From Vulcanococcus sp. Clear-D1 (GTDB taxonomy: Bacteria > Cyanobacteriota > Cyanobacteriia > PCC-6307 > Cyanobiaceae), in contig NZ_JACVZV010000015.1 in the NCBI RefSeq assembly GCF_014654725.1, forward strand, positions 62,001-126,000: DNA of 64,000 bases, written 5' to 3'. The notes beneath the pieces were generated by a model. It saw only the letters and a program-made list of their open reading frames with translations, did not search any database and was not told the DNA's origin. The translations under genes and the position numbers were made by a program. Positions 1-8,884 of the stretch are shown piece by piece. How positions within the stretch are numbered: the stretch's first letter is position 1; every line of letters begins with the position of its first letter.

Positions 1-338
1 GGGCGCTGAGCGGAATCGCTGGTGGACCCATTGGAACGGACTGGCTCGCTGCGCGATTCCTGCCAGTCGTCGCGTTCGTCATCACTTCGCCGGCGCACCT
101 GGCGGCGCGGTGCCACAGCTGCGACCTGACCTTGCAGGGCCAGGGCTGTGCCGCCAGCGCTCATCGCTGCCCCCAGGCCTGCGGCGGCGGCCAGCCAGCC
201 GCCGAGGGGCCAGGCCGGTGAGCTCCAGGTGAGGAGCCGCACGCTCACGCCGGGTCTCGGGTTGATGGCCGACACCAGCAGCACCGCCAGCAGGGGGGAG
301 AGCAGCGGAACCAGCAGGAGGCGTTGCAGCACAGGCAC
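1..338 (-). CDS. Small membrane protein, 3' end outside window
   Basis: The reading frame opens at a GTG 12 bases after the ubiX stop and runs off the left edge without a stop (112 codons visible). The N-terminus (MPVLQRLLLVPLLSPLLAVL) is a hydrophobic helix, a second hydrophobic Gly/Ala-rich helix follows at about residues 45-75, and the visible C-terminal part is charged (Arg/Asp/Ser rich). This predicts a two-span membrane protein with a cytoplasmic tail. The tight spacing suggests co-transcription with ubiX and the RNB gene. I do not recognise a family; function unknown. GTG at 332 in the same frame is an alternative start. Confidence 0.6.
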   Translation of the reverse strand, partial: MPVLQRLLLVPLLSPLLAVLLVSAINPRPGVSVRLLTWSSPAWPLGGWLAAAAGLGAAMSAGGTALALQGQVAAVAPRRQVRRRSDDERDDWQESRSEPVRSNGSTSDSAQR

Positions 339-350
339 AGGGGGCAGGGC

Positions 351-980
351 TCAGGACTGGATCGGGCCGCTCCAGCGCTGCAGGTTGCCCAGGTCATAGC
401 CGAGGCAATCGAACACCCGGATCACGAGAAAGTCCACCATCTCTTCAATGCTGGTGGGTTGGTGGTACCAGGCCGGCACGGGTGGCGCGATGCGGGCACC
501 GGCTTCGGCCAGGGCCGTGAGGTTGCGGAGGTGCACCAGGTTCCAGGGGGTTTCCCGCGGGCAGATCACCAGCGGCCGCCCTTCCTTGAGGTGCACATCG
601 GCGCAGCGTTCGAGCAGATCGGTGGCCACACCGGAGGCGATGCGGCCTACGGCGCCCATTGAGCAGGGCAGGATCACCATCCCCCGGGTGCGATAGCTGC
701 CGCTGGCGATGCCGGTGGCTTGATCGTTCCAGCGGTGGCAGCGCAGGGAGCCGCTCTCGCAGCCGGTGCGCTCGCGCCAGAAACGCTCTTGGGCGTCGGG
801 TTCGCTCGGGACCCGGACACCCAGCTCCGCTTGCCAGACGCCGATGGCACCGCGGCTCACCACGAGTTCCACGCGCTCTTTGGCCTGCAGTAGCAGCTGC
901 AGAGCACGCTGGGCCAAGGGCTGGGCGCTCGCCCCTGAGACGGCCAACACAATCGGATCGTGCCCCTGAGGGTGGCTCAA
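351..980 (-). CDS. ubiX: UbiX-family flavin prenyltransferase
   Basis: About 209 residues, the usual UbiX/Pad1 length. This family makes prenylated FMN, the cofactor of UbiD decarboxylases. Seen here: an N-terminal flavin-binding strand-loop (residues about 8-15, VLAVSGASAQP), the central VILPCSMGAVGRIASG segment typical of UbiX, and the ETPWNLVHLRNL segment near residue 150. The start is taken as TTG at 980 because GAGGAG lies 7 bases upstream and upstream ATG codons fall inside the preceding gene. It follows the RNB gene by only 4 bases, so the two are probably one transcript. Soluble cytoplasmic enzyme. Confidence 0.88.
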   Translation of the reverse strand: MSHPQGHDPIVLAVSGASAQPLAQRALQLLLQAKERVELVVSRGAIGVWQAELGVRVPSEPDAQERFWRERTGCESGSLRCHRWNDQATGIASGSYRTRGMVILPCSMGAVGRIASGVATDLLERCADVHLKEGRPLVICPRETPWNLVHLRNLTALAEAGARIAPPVPAWYHQPTSIEEMVDFLVIRVFDCLGYDLGNLQRWSGPIQS

Positions 981-984
981 GCGT

Positions 985-3279
985 TCACTCCTCGCCGGCG
1001 TCGCTGTCGTCAGCGCCGTGATCGCCGTCGCTATCGGGCACGTATTCCTCGTAGCCCTCGGGGAGCACCACCGCCAGATCGATCTGGTGACGCAGCACAT
1101 CCACCTTCTGGATGGTCACCTCAACAGCATCACCAAGCATGTAGGTGCGGCGGTTCTTGCGGCCCACCAGTCGGTTCTGGCGCGAGCGGTACTCGTACCA
1201 GTCGTCCTTGAGGGAGCTCACGTGCACCAAGCCCTCCACCTGGGAGGGGGGCACCTCCACAAAGAAGCCGTAGCTCTGCACACCGCTGATCACACCGGTG
1301 AGGGTCTGACCCACCAGCGGCTCGGCCTGGCGCGCCTGGGCCATCGCCAGGGCATCGGCCTGGAGGTCTGCGGCGAAGCGGCAGCGGCCGTTGAGGCGAT
1401 GCAGTAGCGCTGCGCTGCGCCCCTCCTCGAGGGGTTGGATCTGGCTTGGCGGCATCAGCGGCCAATCGATCAGGCCGTGGCTGCTGTCACCGGCGATGTC
1501 CACCCGTGTTTTGTGGCGTACAGAGGGCCTGTCTTTGCCTTCGCTCAGCAGCAGGCTGAGCACGTGCTGGTTCCAGAGGTCGGCGTAGTGCAGGCCGGGG
1601 CAGCACCAAGGCGCCAGGGCCACCGCTTCGCCGGCCAGGGCATTCGCACCGGCTTCGCTGCTGAAGGTGACGGGCTTGAGCGGTTCGCGCAGTTGCTGTT
1701 GCAGCACCCGGCAGCGATCGCTGCCGGCAAAAGCTTGGGCTAGCTCCTGGGCGGTGGCGTTGCCATCGGCGGAGAGCTCCAGGGGGATCTCCAGGGCCAA
1801 GGCCGCTTTGGCCACATCGTTGAGGGCCTCTGCATCGGGGGCGGGGTTGACCGCAAAGATGGCGGGCAGCTCCAGCGCCGCCAGGTGGCGGCCGAGGGCG
1901 CGATGGGCGGGCAGCACCAGTTCGCGCAGCAAGCCGGAGGGCTCGGTGGCGGGATCGAGCTGAACCAGCCAGCCCTGGCGGCTTTCATCCGGTTCGGGAA
2001 TGGCCAGATCGGCCAGATCATCGATGGCGGGCCTGGCCAGATCGAGATCAATCGAGCCACTGGCCAGGCGCTGCTGACGCAGCAGCTGGGCCAGCTCGAT
2101 CAACTGCTCCAGCAGCGGCAGCTGATCCTTGAGGGTCTTGAGCGCCGCCGGCGTGGTGCGGGCTTTGGGCTTGCGCTCGGCCAGGGCCTGCAGGGCCTTG
2201 GCGTCCACCACGGCATCCACCCGGATGGTGCTGCGGCAGAAGCGGTAATGCTCCAAGGCGCCTTCCGCATTGAGCTCGAGCACCACCGATAGAGCGGCTT
2301 CACTGCTGCCCGGCTTGAGCGCAGCGGCTTTGGTGAGGGCGGCTGGCAGCAGGGGCAGCCAACTGCTGCCCAGGCAAAGGGCTTCGGCCTGATCGCGCAG
2401 ATGTTGATCGAGCGCACCGGCGAAGCCCACCCGTTCGGCCACGGCTGGGGCATGCACCCACAACCGATGCCCTGTTTCGCTGCTTTCCAGCGACACCGCC
2501 GGCAGGATTGATGCCTCGGTGCTGCTCCAGGGCTGCAGCAGCAGGGTGGGCAGCGCCGTGAGGTCGTCTCTGTCCTTGGCCTCGAGGCTCTTGAGGGTTG
2601 CCTTGGGGGCGGCGGGCTGCTCGCGCAGGCCGTGTTTGGTGATCAGCAGATCCAGGTCGGCTTCCGGCCCGGCATTCACCGGCAGGCTGCGGGCCACGTG
2701 ACCCTGTGAGGGCAGCTGGCCCACCGGATAGCGATCCACCTTCACCTCCACGACCGCTTCGTCGGCGGGTTTGAGGAATTGGCTGTCGCTGGCGGGCAGC
2801 TCGATGGTGGCGAGCAGCCGGTCATCGAGGGGAACAGCGAGGAGGCGCTCGTTCTGTTGTTCCACCTGGGCCAGAAGGCTGGTGGTGTTGCGCTCGAGGA
2901 TGCACTGCACCCCACCCTCGGGTGAGCGACGCCGGCCCCCCTCGCGGGTGATGCGCACCAGCACACGATCCCCATTCCAGGCGTGGTTCAGCTGGTTGTC
3001 GCGGATGTAGATGTCTTCGCCGCCGTCGTCCCGCAGGGCAAAGCAGAAGCCCTTGCTGCTGCAGCGCAGGCGGGCTTCGATCAGCCCTTCATCCTCAACG
3101 CGGCTGATGCCGGCTTCTGTTTCCTCGAGCACCCCAACGCGCACCAGGGCGCTGAGGGCGATGCGCAGTTGCTCCTGATCGGCTTTGCTGCCGAGTCCCA
3201 GGGCTTTCTCCAGGGCGCTGAGGCTGCGTTGCTCCTGAGCTGGGAGCTGGTCGATCAGGTCGGCGACCGTGAATTTCAT
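985..3279 (-). CDS. RNase II/R-family (RNB) protein with apparently degenerate active site
   Basis: A 764-residue protein with an N-terminal winged-helix/cold-shock-like part (residues about 1-110), an RNB-like core (about 235-640) and a well preserved C-terminal S1 RNA-binding domain (about 656-740, with TLTGVISGVQSYGFFVEV). It corresponds to the cyanobacterial gene often named zam/vacB/rnb. Oddity: the region that aligns with the catalytic Asp cluster of RNase II/R (normally a DGxDAxDxDDA-like stretch) reads LLLQPWSSTEASILPAVSL at residues 246-264, without aspartates, and the Arg-rich SPxRRYxDL motif reads PGLHYADL at 561-568. The fold seems kept, hydrolysis doubtful. Founder of a short operon with ubiX. 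Confidence 0.85.
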   Translation of the reverse strand: MKFTVADLIDQLPAQEQRSLSALEKALGLGSKADQEQLRIALSALVRVGVLEETEAGISRVEDEGLIEARLRCSSKGFCFALRDDGGEDIYIRDNQLNHAWNGDRVLVRITREGGRRRSPEGGVQCILERNTTSLLAQVEQQNERLLAVPLDDRLLATIELPASDSQFLKPADEAVVEVKVDRYPVGQLPSQGHVARSLPVNAGPEADLDLLITKHGLREQPAAPKATLKSLEAKDRDDLTALPTLLLQPWSSTEASILPAVSLESSETGHRLWVHAPAVAERVGFAGALDQHLRDQAEALCLGSSWLPLLPAALTKAAALKPGSSEAALSVVLELNAEGALEHYRFCRSTIRVDAVVDAKALQALAERKPKARTTPAALKTLKDQLPLLEQLIELAQLLRQQRLASGSIDLDLARPAIDDLADLAIPEPDESRQGWLVQLDPATEPSGLLRELVLPAHRALGRHLAALELPAIFAVNPAPDAEALNDVAKAALALEIPLELSADGNATAQELAQAFAGSDRCRVLQQQLREPLKPVTFSSEAGANALAGEAVALAPWCCPGLHYADLWNQHVLSLLLSEGKDRPSVRHKTRVDIAGDSSHGLIDWPLMPPSQIQPLEEGRSAALLHRLNGRCRFAADLQADALAMAQARQAEPLVGQTLTGVISGVQSYGFFVEVPPSQVEGLVHVSSLKDDWYEYRSRQNRLVGRKNRRTYMLGDAVEVTIQKVDVLRHQIDLAVVLPEGYEEYVPDSDGDHGADDSDAGEE

Positions 3280-3388
3280 GATGTTCAGGGGGCATCGGTG
3301 GCCTTGGCGCCCCGACGATCTGGGTGCCTGGTTCTGGAGACGGCCAACGCCCCCGGAACTGCACGAACCAATTCAATCTAGAGCGCGA

Positions 3389-3682
3389 TCAACCCTCTGG
3401 CTCGGACTCCTGTCCGGCCTTGAGCAGCAGGCGGGTGCCGATGACCAGAAACCCCACCGAAGCGGCCAGCTGCAGGGCATCGGCGGGAATCACAGCCGAA
3501 AGGGATCCCCCAGCACCGGCTCCCAGCAGGCTGGCAAGCACCAGGGCCGCGGAGCTGCCGGCGAACACCGCGCCGCTCCGGCTGGAGGTGCCGCTGATCG
3601 TCACGATCGCGAGCTGGGTTTTGTCGCCCAGCTCGGCGAGAAACACCGTGGCGAAGGTGGAGGCCAGAAGCGGCAACTGCAT
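3389..3682 (-). CDS. UPF0016/GDT1-family cation transporter, half-size
   Basis: 97 residues with three predicted membrane helices and the family signature ELGDKTQ at residues 17-23. UPF0016 (TMEM165/Gdt1/Mnx) proteins export Mn2+ or exchange Ca2+; full proteins carry two such motifs, one per half. This gene supplies one half and the next gene the other, so the two products probably form a heterodimer. In cyanobacteria the family protects the photosynthetic machinery from excess manganese and supplies Mn to the lumen. Ends about 110 bases from the RNB gene start. Confidence 0.82.
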   Translation of the reverse strand: MQLPLLASTFATVFLAELGDKTQLAIVTISGTSSRSGAVFAGSSAALVLASLLGAGAGGSLSAVIPADALQLAASVGFLVIGTRLLLKAGQESEPEG

Positions 3683-3715
3683 GGTGAGGGACCTCAGAGG
3701 CGTCGTTGAAGGGGA

Positions 3716-4099
3716 CTAGACGAGGGGAAACATGCTCATGGCAGCTTGCCGACCGAGCCATAGGCCCAGGGCGATCATCAGGATCCCGGCCAAGCGCTCC
3801 AGCTGTTGCGGCGGCAGCACCCGCGAGAGCCATCGCCCCAGCAGCACGCCCACCAGGCTGGAGCTGATCAGGGCCAAAGAGGCACCCACGAAGACCAGCA
3901 CCGGCCGGCCTGATTCTGCGGAGAGCAGCAGCGCGGCGAGCTGTGTCTTGTCGCCGAGTTCCGCCAGGAACACCGTGGTGAAAGTGGTGAGGAACACCGC
4001 TCCGAAGCTGCCGGCCTTGTCGGCAGCGTTGCTGGCTTCAGGGCTGGCGTCGGCTTCAGGGCTTGTGGGCGGCTTGGGTTCGTCGCTGGGTTCGGCCAT
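3716..4099 (-). CDS. UPF0016/GDT1-family cation transporter, second half
   Basis: 127 residues: a Pro/Ser/Glu-rich cytoplasmic N-terminus of about 30 residues, then three membrane helices with ELGDKTQ at about 46-52. Paired in tandem with the 97-residue half-transporter 33 bases downstream. The extra acidic, proline-rich leader is absent from the partner. Role inferred from family: Mn2+/Ca2+ transport as heterodimer in plasma or thylakoid membrane. Confidence 0.82.
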   Translation of the reverse strand: MAEPSDEPKPPTSPEADASPEASNAADKAGSFGAVFLTTFTTVFLAELGDKTQLAALLLSAESGRPVLVFVGASLALISSSLVGVLLGRWLSRVLPPQQLERLAGILMIALGLWLGRQAAMSMFPLV

Positions 4100-4125
4100 C
4101 GGCGGGGCTGAAGGTGGCGCGGATC

Positions 4126-4488
4126 TCAGGGAGCCGGCTGACGGATCGCCTGCTCGAATCGCTTCATCACCATGCCACGACCGCCGTGTTCGCAGCGGAT
4201 CTGCTGCCGGCAGCAGGCGATGGCGAATTCGTTGGCCTCCTCAGCGGCAACGCCGAACAGGCCCGCAAGGTTTTCAACCCGGCAGAAGAACGGCCGTTCG
4301 TCGTAGATCCGGCAGCTGCTCGATCCGGTGTCGTAGTGAATGCACCAGCCATCCGGGCCCACCATCTCGAGGTATTGCTGCTGCTGCTCGGGGCTCAGGG
4401 CCTCTAGGGCCTCATTGCGTTCGCCCGGATCCAGTCGGCAGCAGGAACCGCAACCGCTGATGCAGCGCCAGTGCAGCGTTTCGCTCAT
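4126..4488 (-). CDS. YkgJ/UPF0153-family cysteine-cluster protein
   Basis: 120 residues with the Cys pattern of the YkgJ (Zn/Fe-chelating) family: CISGCGSCCRLD near the N-terminus (residues about 9-20), CIHY and CRIYDERPFFCR in the middle (49-70) and a C-terminal CC/C cluster (92-98). Such proteins are thought to bind a metal or Fe-S centre through eight or so cysteines; biochemical role not established. It lies upstream of the UPF0016 pair on the same strand with a 26-base gap, compatible with a metal-related transcript. Confidence 0.75.
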   Translation of the reverse strand: MSETLHWRCISGCGSCCRLDPGERNEALEALSPEQQQQYLEMVGPDGWCIHYDTGSSSCRIYDERPFFCRVENLAGLFGVAAEEANEFAIACCRQQIRCEHGGRGMVMKRFEQAIRQPAP

Positions 4489-4596
4489 CGGCCCAGCTGT
4501 GACAACCCGTCACAGCAGCTTGCAGCAGCGCTCGATCTGCAGGAGTGCGGACCGTAGGCTTGGGAACGAACGTTCAGCCTGCAGAGCCGCTCACCC

Positions 4597-4704
4597 ATGG
4601 GAATCGATTTCCATCTGATCGCTAACTTTGCGGCCCTTTTCCTGATCACGATTGCTGGCCCTGCCGTGATCTTCATCCTCTTCTATCGCCGCGGTGCGCT
4701 CTGA
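4597..4704 (+). CDS. psb30: Photosystem II reaction centre protein Psb30 (Ycf12)
   Basis: A 35-residue single-span protein (starts [20 protein letters not shown], ends with FYRRGAL). The sequence agrees with the short Psb30/Ycf12 subunit as I know it from picocyanobacteria: N-terminal lumenal/short segment, one hydrophobic helix with a GPAVIF core, basic stromal end. Psb30 sits at the edge of the photosystem II core near cytochrome b559 and stabilises the complex. Monocistronic: a strong intrinsic terminator follows 31 bases after the stop, and recJ converges from the other side. Confidence 0.88.
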   Translation: MGIDFHLIANFAALFLITIAGPAVIFILFYRRGAL

Positions 4705-4735
4705 GCTGTACGCAGCCATCGCGTCACCCTGATGC

Positions 4736-4765
4736 CCCAGGTTCCAGACGGGACCTGGGTTTTTT
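4736..4765 (+). terminator. Rho-independent terminator of psb30
   Basis: Ten-base-pair stem CCCAGGTTCC/GGGACCTGGG (one G-T wobble) with an AGAC loop, followed directly by six T. Lies between psb30 and the convergent recJ stop. Confidence 0.85.
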
Positions 4766-4777
4766 GTTGAAGCAGAA

Positions 4778-6682
4778 CTAAGCCGCTAGGCCCATCGCCA
4801 TCGCAGCGTCCTGCAGCAGGGCCTGCACGTAGGGGTGGGTGCCGCTGGGGTGGTCGCTGCTGAGCGTGCAAACGCCCGTGCGATCCGGCTGGCCCCGCAG
4901 CTCCTCGCCGGCGGCATTGCGGATGACCAGCGTGTCGCCATCGCGGCTCACCCAGTAATGACGGTTGCAACGCTCCAGCAGCAGTCCATCGCCTGAGCTG
5001 GAACGCAGGGCAGCGAGTTCGAGCTGCAGCTGTTCGGTGCCATTCCAGCGGTTGAGCCGCAGCTGGAAGGCCACATCCACCTCGGGTGGCAGGTTCTCTT
5101 CGCTGCCCCAACGCCAGGCGATGGCCCGCATCGCGGCATCGCCCTGGCGCAGGGTGAGCTGCAGATGTCCGCCGCGCAGCAGCCGCTGTTGGCTGATGCG
5201 GCAGCGGCTGCTCCAGAACAGCGGAGCGGGGTGGCCACTGCCGAATGGTTCGAGCTGCTGCAGTTGCTGCCAGAACTGCGGCGTCAGCTCGTGGAGTTGC
5301 ACCAGGGCTTCCGGTTCCACCAGGCGCAGACCACCCTGCTGTTTCAGCCAGGTGTCAGCTCGTTCATTCAAGCGTTCATGCAGGGCCGTGATCTGCTCGG
5401 CCCGCACGGTGAAGCCGCCGGCAGCTGGGTGGCCTCCGTGGCGCTCCAGCAGATCGCTGCAGGCCTGTAGGGCTGCATCCACAGCGAAGCCCTTTGGAGC
5501 GCGCACGGAGGCCCGCAGGCGGCCATCCCCCTCGGAAGCCAGCAGGGCCACCGGGAGCCCGAAGGCATCCACCAGTCGTGCCGCCACGATGCCGATCACC
5601 CCGTGATGCCAATGGCTTTGGGCCAGCAGCAGGAATGGGCTGCGCTGCTCGCCATCGGCCTCCACTAGGGCCCGCGCTTCCGCTTCGATGGCATCGCAGA
5701 GGTCGCGGCGCTGGCGGTTGAGTTGCTCACATTGCCGCGCCAGCTCCAGGGCCTCGTCGTCGTCGGCGGTGGTGAGCAGCTCTACCACCAATTGGGGGTC
5801 ACCGAGGCGCCCCACGGCGTTGATCCGCGGTGCGATTTGAAAGCCCACGGCTCCGGCATCCACCGGCGCATCGTCCAACCCGGCCACCTGTTGCAGCGCC
5901 TGCAGCCCGGCCAGTCCGCTGCGCTTGAGCGCCGGCAGGCCATCGATCAACCAGCGCCGGTTCACCCCCTGCAGCGGAGCCATGTCGGCGATGGTGCCGA
6001 TGCAGAAGAGGTCGCGGGCCATCGCGAGCCCTTGCTCGGAGCGACAGTTGCGGGCTAAAGCCATGGCCAACACGTAGGCCAGCCCCACCCCCGCCAGACC
6101 TCTGTAGGGCGAGTGATCAGGGGTGCAGGCGGGGTGGAGCAGGGCCAGCAAGGGCGGTAGCTCCTCCGGCAGGGTGTGGTGATCGGTCACCACCACGTCC
6201 ATCTCCAGCTCGTGCGCCCGCAGCAGGGCCTCGCGGGCGGCCACCCCGTTGTCCACCGTGACCAGCAGGCGGATCCCGTCGTCGGCTAGCCGTTCCACCA
6301 TGCCGCTGTTGAGGCCGTAGCCGTCGTCGAGCCGGCTGGGAATTTCCGCCTGCGGTTTCGCCCCCAGATGGCGCAGAACCCCCACCAGCAGTGCGGTGCT
6401 GGTCATGCCGTCGGCGTCGTAATCGCCGCAGATGGCCAAGCGCTCCCCCTGTTTGCAGGCCTGGCGCAACCGCTGCACCGCTTTGCCCAGATCAGGGAAA
6501 TGGCGGCGCGGGTCCGGCGCGGGGGCCGGATTGAGCAAGGCCTCGATCGCTGCGCCATCGCTGTAGCCGCGGCGTTGCAGCACCGCCAGCAGCGGGTCAC
6601 ACAAGCCGCTGCCGCGCAGCTCGGGATTGATCTGAACCGGAGCCGGTAACTGCCAGCGCTGCTCAGAAGGAAGAGGGAGCAA
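4778..6682 (-). CDS. recJ: Single-stranded-DNA-specific exonuclease RecJ
   Basis: About 634 residues. DHH phosphoesterase motifs are visible: ICGDYDADGMTS (motif I), VTVDNG, VVVTDHHTLPEELP (DHH), LAGVGLAY, followed by the DHHA1 domain with GHPAAGGF and the OB-like C-terminal part (LEPFGSGHPAPLF). RecJ degrades single-stranded DNA 5'-3' in recombination and mismatch/base-excision repair. The frame is open far upstream, over the next gene on the opposite strand, so the start is uncertain; TTG at 6682 gives a sensible N-terminus and leaves about 110 bases to the divergent HAD gene. Confidence 0.9.
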   Translation of the reverse strand: MLPLPSEQRWQLPAPVQINPELRGSGLCDPLLAVLQRRGYSDGAAIEALLNPAPAPDPRRHFPDLGKAVQRLRQACKQGERLAICGDYDADGMTSTALLVGVLRHLGAKPQAEIPSRLDDGYGLNSGMVERLADDGIRLLVTVDNGVAAREALLRAHELEMDVVVTDHHTLPEELPPLLALLHPACTPDHSPYRGLAGVGLAYVLAMALARNCRSEQGLAMARDLFCIGTIADMAPLQGVNRRWLIDGLPALKRSGLAGLQALQQVAGLDDAPVDAGAVGFQIAPRINAVGRLGDPQLVVELLTTADDDEALELARQCEQLNRQRRDLCDAIEAEARALVEADGEQRSPFLLLAQSHWHHGVIGIVAARLVDAFGLPVALLASEGDGRLRASVRAPKGFAVDAALQACSDLLERHGGHPAAGGFTVRAEQITALHERLNERADTWLKQQGGLRLVEPEALVQLHELTPQFWQQLQQLEPFGSGHPAPLFWSSRCRISQQRLLRGGHLQLTLRQGDAAMRAIAWRWGSEENLPPEVDVAFQLRLNRWNGTEQLQLELAALRSSSGDGLLLERCNRHYWVSRDGDTLVIRNAAGEELRGQPDRTGVCTLSSDHPSGTHPYVQALLQDAAMAMGLAA

Positions 6683-6790
6683 CGCCAGGGGCTCGGACCG
6701 TCTCCATTCTGCGGGGCGCTGCCGCAGCGTCCACCGCCTTGGGCTGGCTTTCGGTCCACTCCTTAGCCTGCAGGCCTGATGGAGCTGCAG

Positions 6791-7549
6791 ATGGTGAGTG
6801 GACCTTCCGCGCTGCTCTGGGATGTGGATGGCACCCTCGCTGAAACGGAGTTGGACGGGCACCGCCTGGCCTTCAACCGCGCCTTTGCTGAGGCCGGCCT
6901 GCGCTGGCAGTGGGATGTGGCCTGCTATCAGCAGTTGGTGCGCATCAGCGGGGGGCGCGAGCGCATCAGCGCCTATCTGAGTGATGTGGAAGGCGCGGTG
7001 CCCGATCCAGAACGGGTGGAGCGGCTGCAGCTGGCCAAGCAACGCCACTACAACGCGCTGGTGGAGCAGGGCGCCTTGCGCTTGCGCCCCGGGGTGGAGC
7101 GCTTGATCCGCAGTGCTCGCAAGGCGGGTCTGGCACAGGCGATCGTGACCACCAGCAGCCGCCAGGCGGTGCAGGCTCTGCTGGATCGGCTGTTGCCCGA
7201 TCACGCTGCCTGTTTTGGCCTGTGGGTGTGCGGTGAGGATGTGCCGCGCAAGAAGCCTGATCCGGCCGCCTATGCCCTGGCCCTGGAACGGCTGAACCTG
7301 CCTGCCGAAGGTGCGATCGCTCTGGAGGATTCCGGCAATGGCGTGGCCGCTGCCACGGGGGCTGGCCTCACCACGGTGGTGACCCGCAGCGGTTCCAGTG
7401 CTACCGAGGCTCCGGAAGCCTTTGCCGCTGCCTCTGTTGTGCTGGATCACCTGGGTGATCCGGATCAACCGAACTCTGTGCAGCGCGGCCCCGCTTGCCC
7501 CTTGGGCCAGGTCACGCTCTCCTATCTGCAACAGCTGCTGCCGGCCTGA
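6791..7549 (+). CDS. HAD-superfamily phosphatase, CbbY-like
   Basis: About 252 residues. HAD motifs: WDVDGTLAETE (motif I, Asp nucleophile and DGT), TTSS (motif II), KKPDP (motif III Lys) and LEDSGNGV (motif IV). The order and cap (helical, C1 type) match the CbbY/CbbZ group, sugar-phosphate phosphatases; CbbY of phototrophs removes xylulose-1,5-bisphosphate, an inhibitor of Rubisco, which would fit here but is inference. ATG at 6791 is preceded by GGAG; ATG at 6779 is also possible. Stop overlaps the start of the next gene by one base, so translation is likely coupled. Confidence 0.85.
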   Translation: MVSGPSALLWDVDGTLAETELDGHRLAFNRAFAEAGLRWQWDVACYQQLVRISGGRERISAYLSDVEGAVPDPERVERLQLAKQRHYNALVEQGALRLRPGVERLIRSARKAGLAQAIVTTSSRQAVQALLDRLLPDHAACFGLWVCGEDVPRKKPDPAAYALALERLNLPAEGAIALEDSGNGVAAATGAGLTTVVTRSGSSATEAPEAFAAASVVLDHLGDPDQPNSVQRGPACPLGQVTLSYLQQLLPA

Positions 7550-7890
7550 TGACGCTCCCGCTTCAGCGCACCCGTTTTGATGGCCTGCAGCGCCGGTTGG
7601 GTGGGTTGTTGCTGGGCGGTTTCCGGGGCAGCTGGCGGCGGCGCAGCCTGGCGGTGTTAGCCCTGCTGCTTGGCTTCTACGCCGGGGAGAACATCACGGC
7701 GCTGTGGTTGGAGCGGGTGGGGCAGCGGCCGGTGGTGGTGCTGTTGCTGGTGCTGTTGCTCGAGCTGATGGTGCGGCTGCGCACCCGCCTGGTGGGAGAG
7801 CGGCCCGGGCTTGGCTGGATCCTCACCGACAACCTGCGCCTGGGTGTGGTGTACGCCGTGGTGCTGGAAGCGTTCAAGCTCGGCTCATGA
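7549..7890 (+). CDS. DUF565 membrane protein
   Basis: 113 residues, DUF565 family, found in cyanobacteria and plastids. Two hydrophobic segments are visible (about residues 31-47 and 59-75) plus a C-terminal segment LGWILTDNLRLGVVYAV that is characteristic. Start ATG overlaps the preceding TGA (TGATG); its stop overlaps the ATG of the glycerate kinase (ATGA). Function unknown; the three genes form a translationally coupled operon. Confidence 0.75.
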   Translation: MTLPLQRTRFDGLQRRLGGLLLGGFRGSWRRRSLAVLALLLGFYAGENITALWLERVGQRPVVVLLLVLLLELMVRLRTRLVGERPGLGWILTDNLRLGVVYAVVLEAFKLGS

Positions 7891-8744
7891 GCCTGGAGGA
7901 TGCCCTGCTGGCCTGGTGCCAAGGGGAAACGCGCAGCGGCCGCCGGCCGGTGATCGGCTTGAACGGCCCGGTGGGTGCGGGCAAGAGCACCCTGGCCCGC
8001 GGCCTGCAGCAGCGCTTTGCCGCCGCCGATTTGCAGTTGGCGGTGGCCTCCATCGATGACGCCTACTTGCCCTGGCAGCAGCGGCTGGAGGCGATGCAAG
8101 GCAATCCCTACGGCGTAAACCGCGTTCCACCAGGCAGCCATGATCCTTCGGCCCTGCTGGCGGGTGTGCGCCCATGGCGGAGCGGAGCCGACCAGGAGCT
8201 TGAGCTGCCCCGCTTCGATAAGACCCTGCGCGCTGGGCAGGGTGATCGCGTGGCTCCCTGGCGTGGCGCGGCCGATGCGCTGCTGCTGGAGGGCTGGATG
8301 CTGGGCTGCCAGCCCTTGCCTGATTCCCGGCTCTCCTCCGAGGCCTTGAAGGAGCTGCAGCCGCATCTCAATGCAGCGGAGCAGGCCTGGCTCCTGCGCT
8401 GTAACCAGGCTCTAGTGGCCTATCAGCCGCTCTGGCAGGAGCTCGATCAGCTGCTGATGCTCTGGCCAAGTGACTGGCGATGGCCCCGCCGCTGGCGCCT
8501 GCAGGCCGAGGCGCGGCAACGCCGCAGCGGCGGCGGTTGGATGCCTGCAGTGGAGCTCGACCGCTTGGTGCAGGCCACGTTGAAGTCGTTGCCGCCGGAT
8601 CTCTATCAGGGCCCCGTCTTGGCTCGTGCCAATGGCGTACGGGTACTGGATCGCCGCAGGCGATGTGTGTGGGAGGGCAGCGGTGAGGCTGCCCTGCAGC
8701 ACTGGGCTCAGCCCTGCTCGGTCTCGTCCTCAGCCACGGGGTAA
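7887..8744 (+). CDS. D-glycerate 3-kinase (GLYK type)
   Basis: 285 residues with a P-loop near the N-terminus ([14 protein letters not shown], about 26-39), a SIDDAYLPW motif, the [15 protein letters not shown] substrate segment and [11 protein letters not shown]. These match plant/cyanobacterial GLYK, which phosphorylates D-glycerate to 3-phosphoglycerate as the last step of photorespiration. ATGA overlap with the DUF565 gene. Its last 37 bases overlap the convergent rpmF 3' end. Confidence 0.87.
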   Translation: MSLEDALLAWCQGETRSGRRPVIGLNGPVGAGKSTLARGLQQRFAAADLQLAVASIDDAYLPWQQRLEAMQGNPYGVNRVPPGSHDPSALLAGVRPWRSGADQELELPRFDKTLRAGQGDRVAPWRGAADALLLEGWMLGCQPLPDSRLSSEALKELQPHLNAAEQAWLLRCNQALVAYQPLWQELDQLLMLWPSDWRWPRRWRLQAEARQRRSGGGWMPAVELDRLVQATLKSLPPDLYQGPVLARANGVRVLDRRRRCVWEGSGEAALQHWAQPCSVSSSATG

Positions 8745-8884
8745 ACGAAGCCCTGAGCGCGGCCGCTCAGCACAGCCTTACCGATGGATAGGGCCTTCTG
8801 GGCGGCAATGGCAGCCTTGCCCTTCCAGGTGGCATGGCGCTGATTGCGCTTGCCCTTGGACGTTTTCTTCTTGGGAACAGCCAT
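8708..8884 (-). CDS. rpmF: 50S ribosomal protein L32
   Basis: 58 residues starting [20 protein letters not shown], the classic L32 N-terminus. The start at 8884 is fixed by the conserved MAVPKKK; an upstream in-frame ATG at 8908 is not used. The acidic tail (EDETEQG) is encoded within the 3' end of the convergent glycerate kinase gene. Divergent from ftsH. Confidence 0.95.
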   Translation of the reverse strand: MAVPKKKTSKGKRNQRHATWKGKAAIAAQKALSIGKAVLSGRAQGFVYPVAEDETEQG

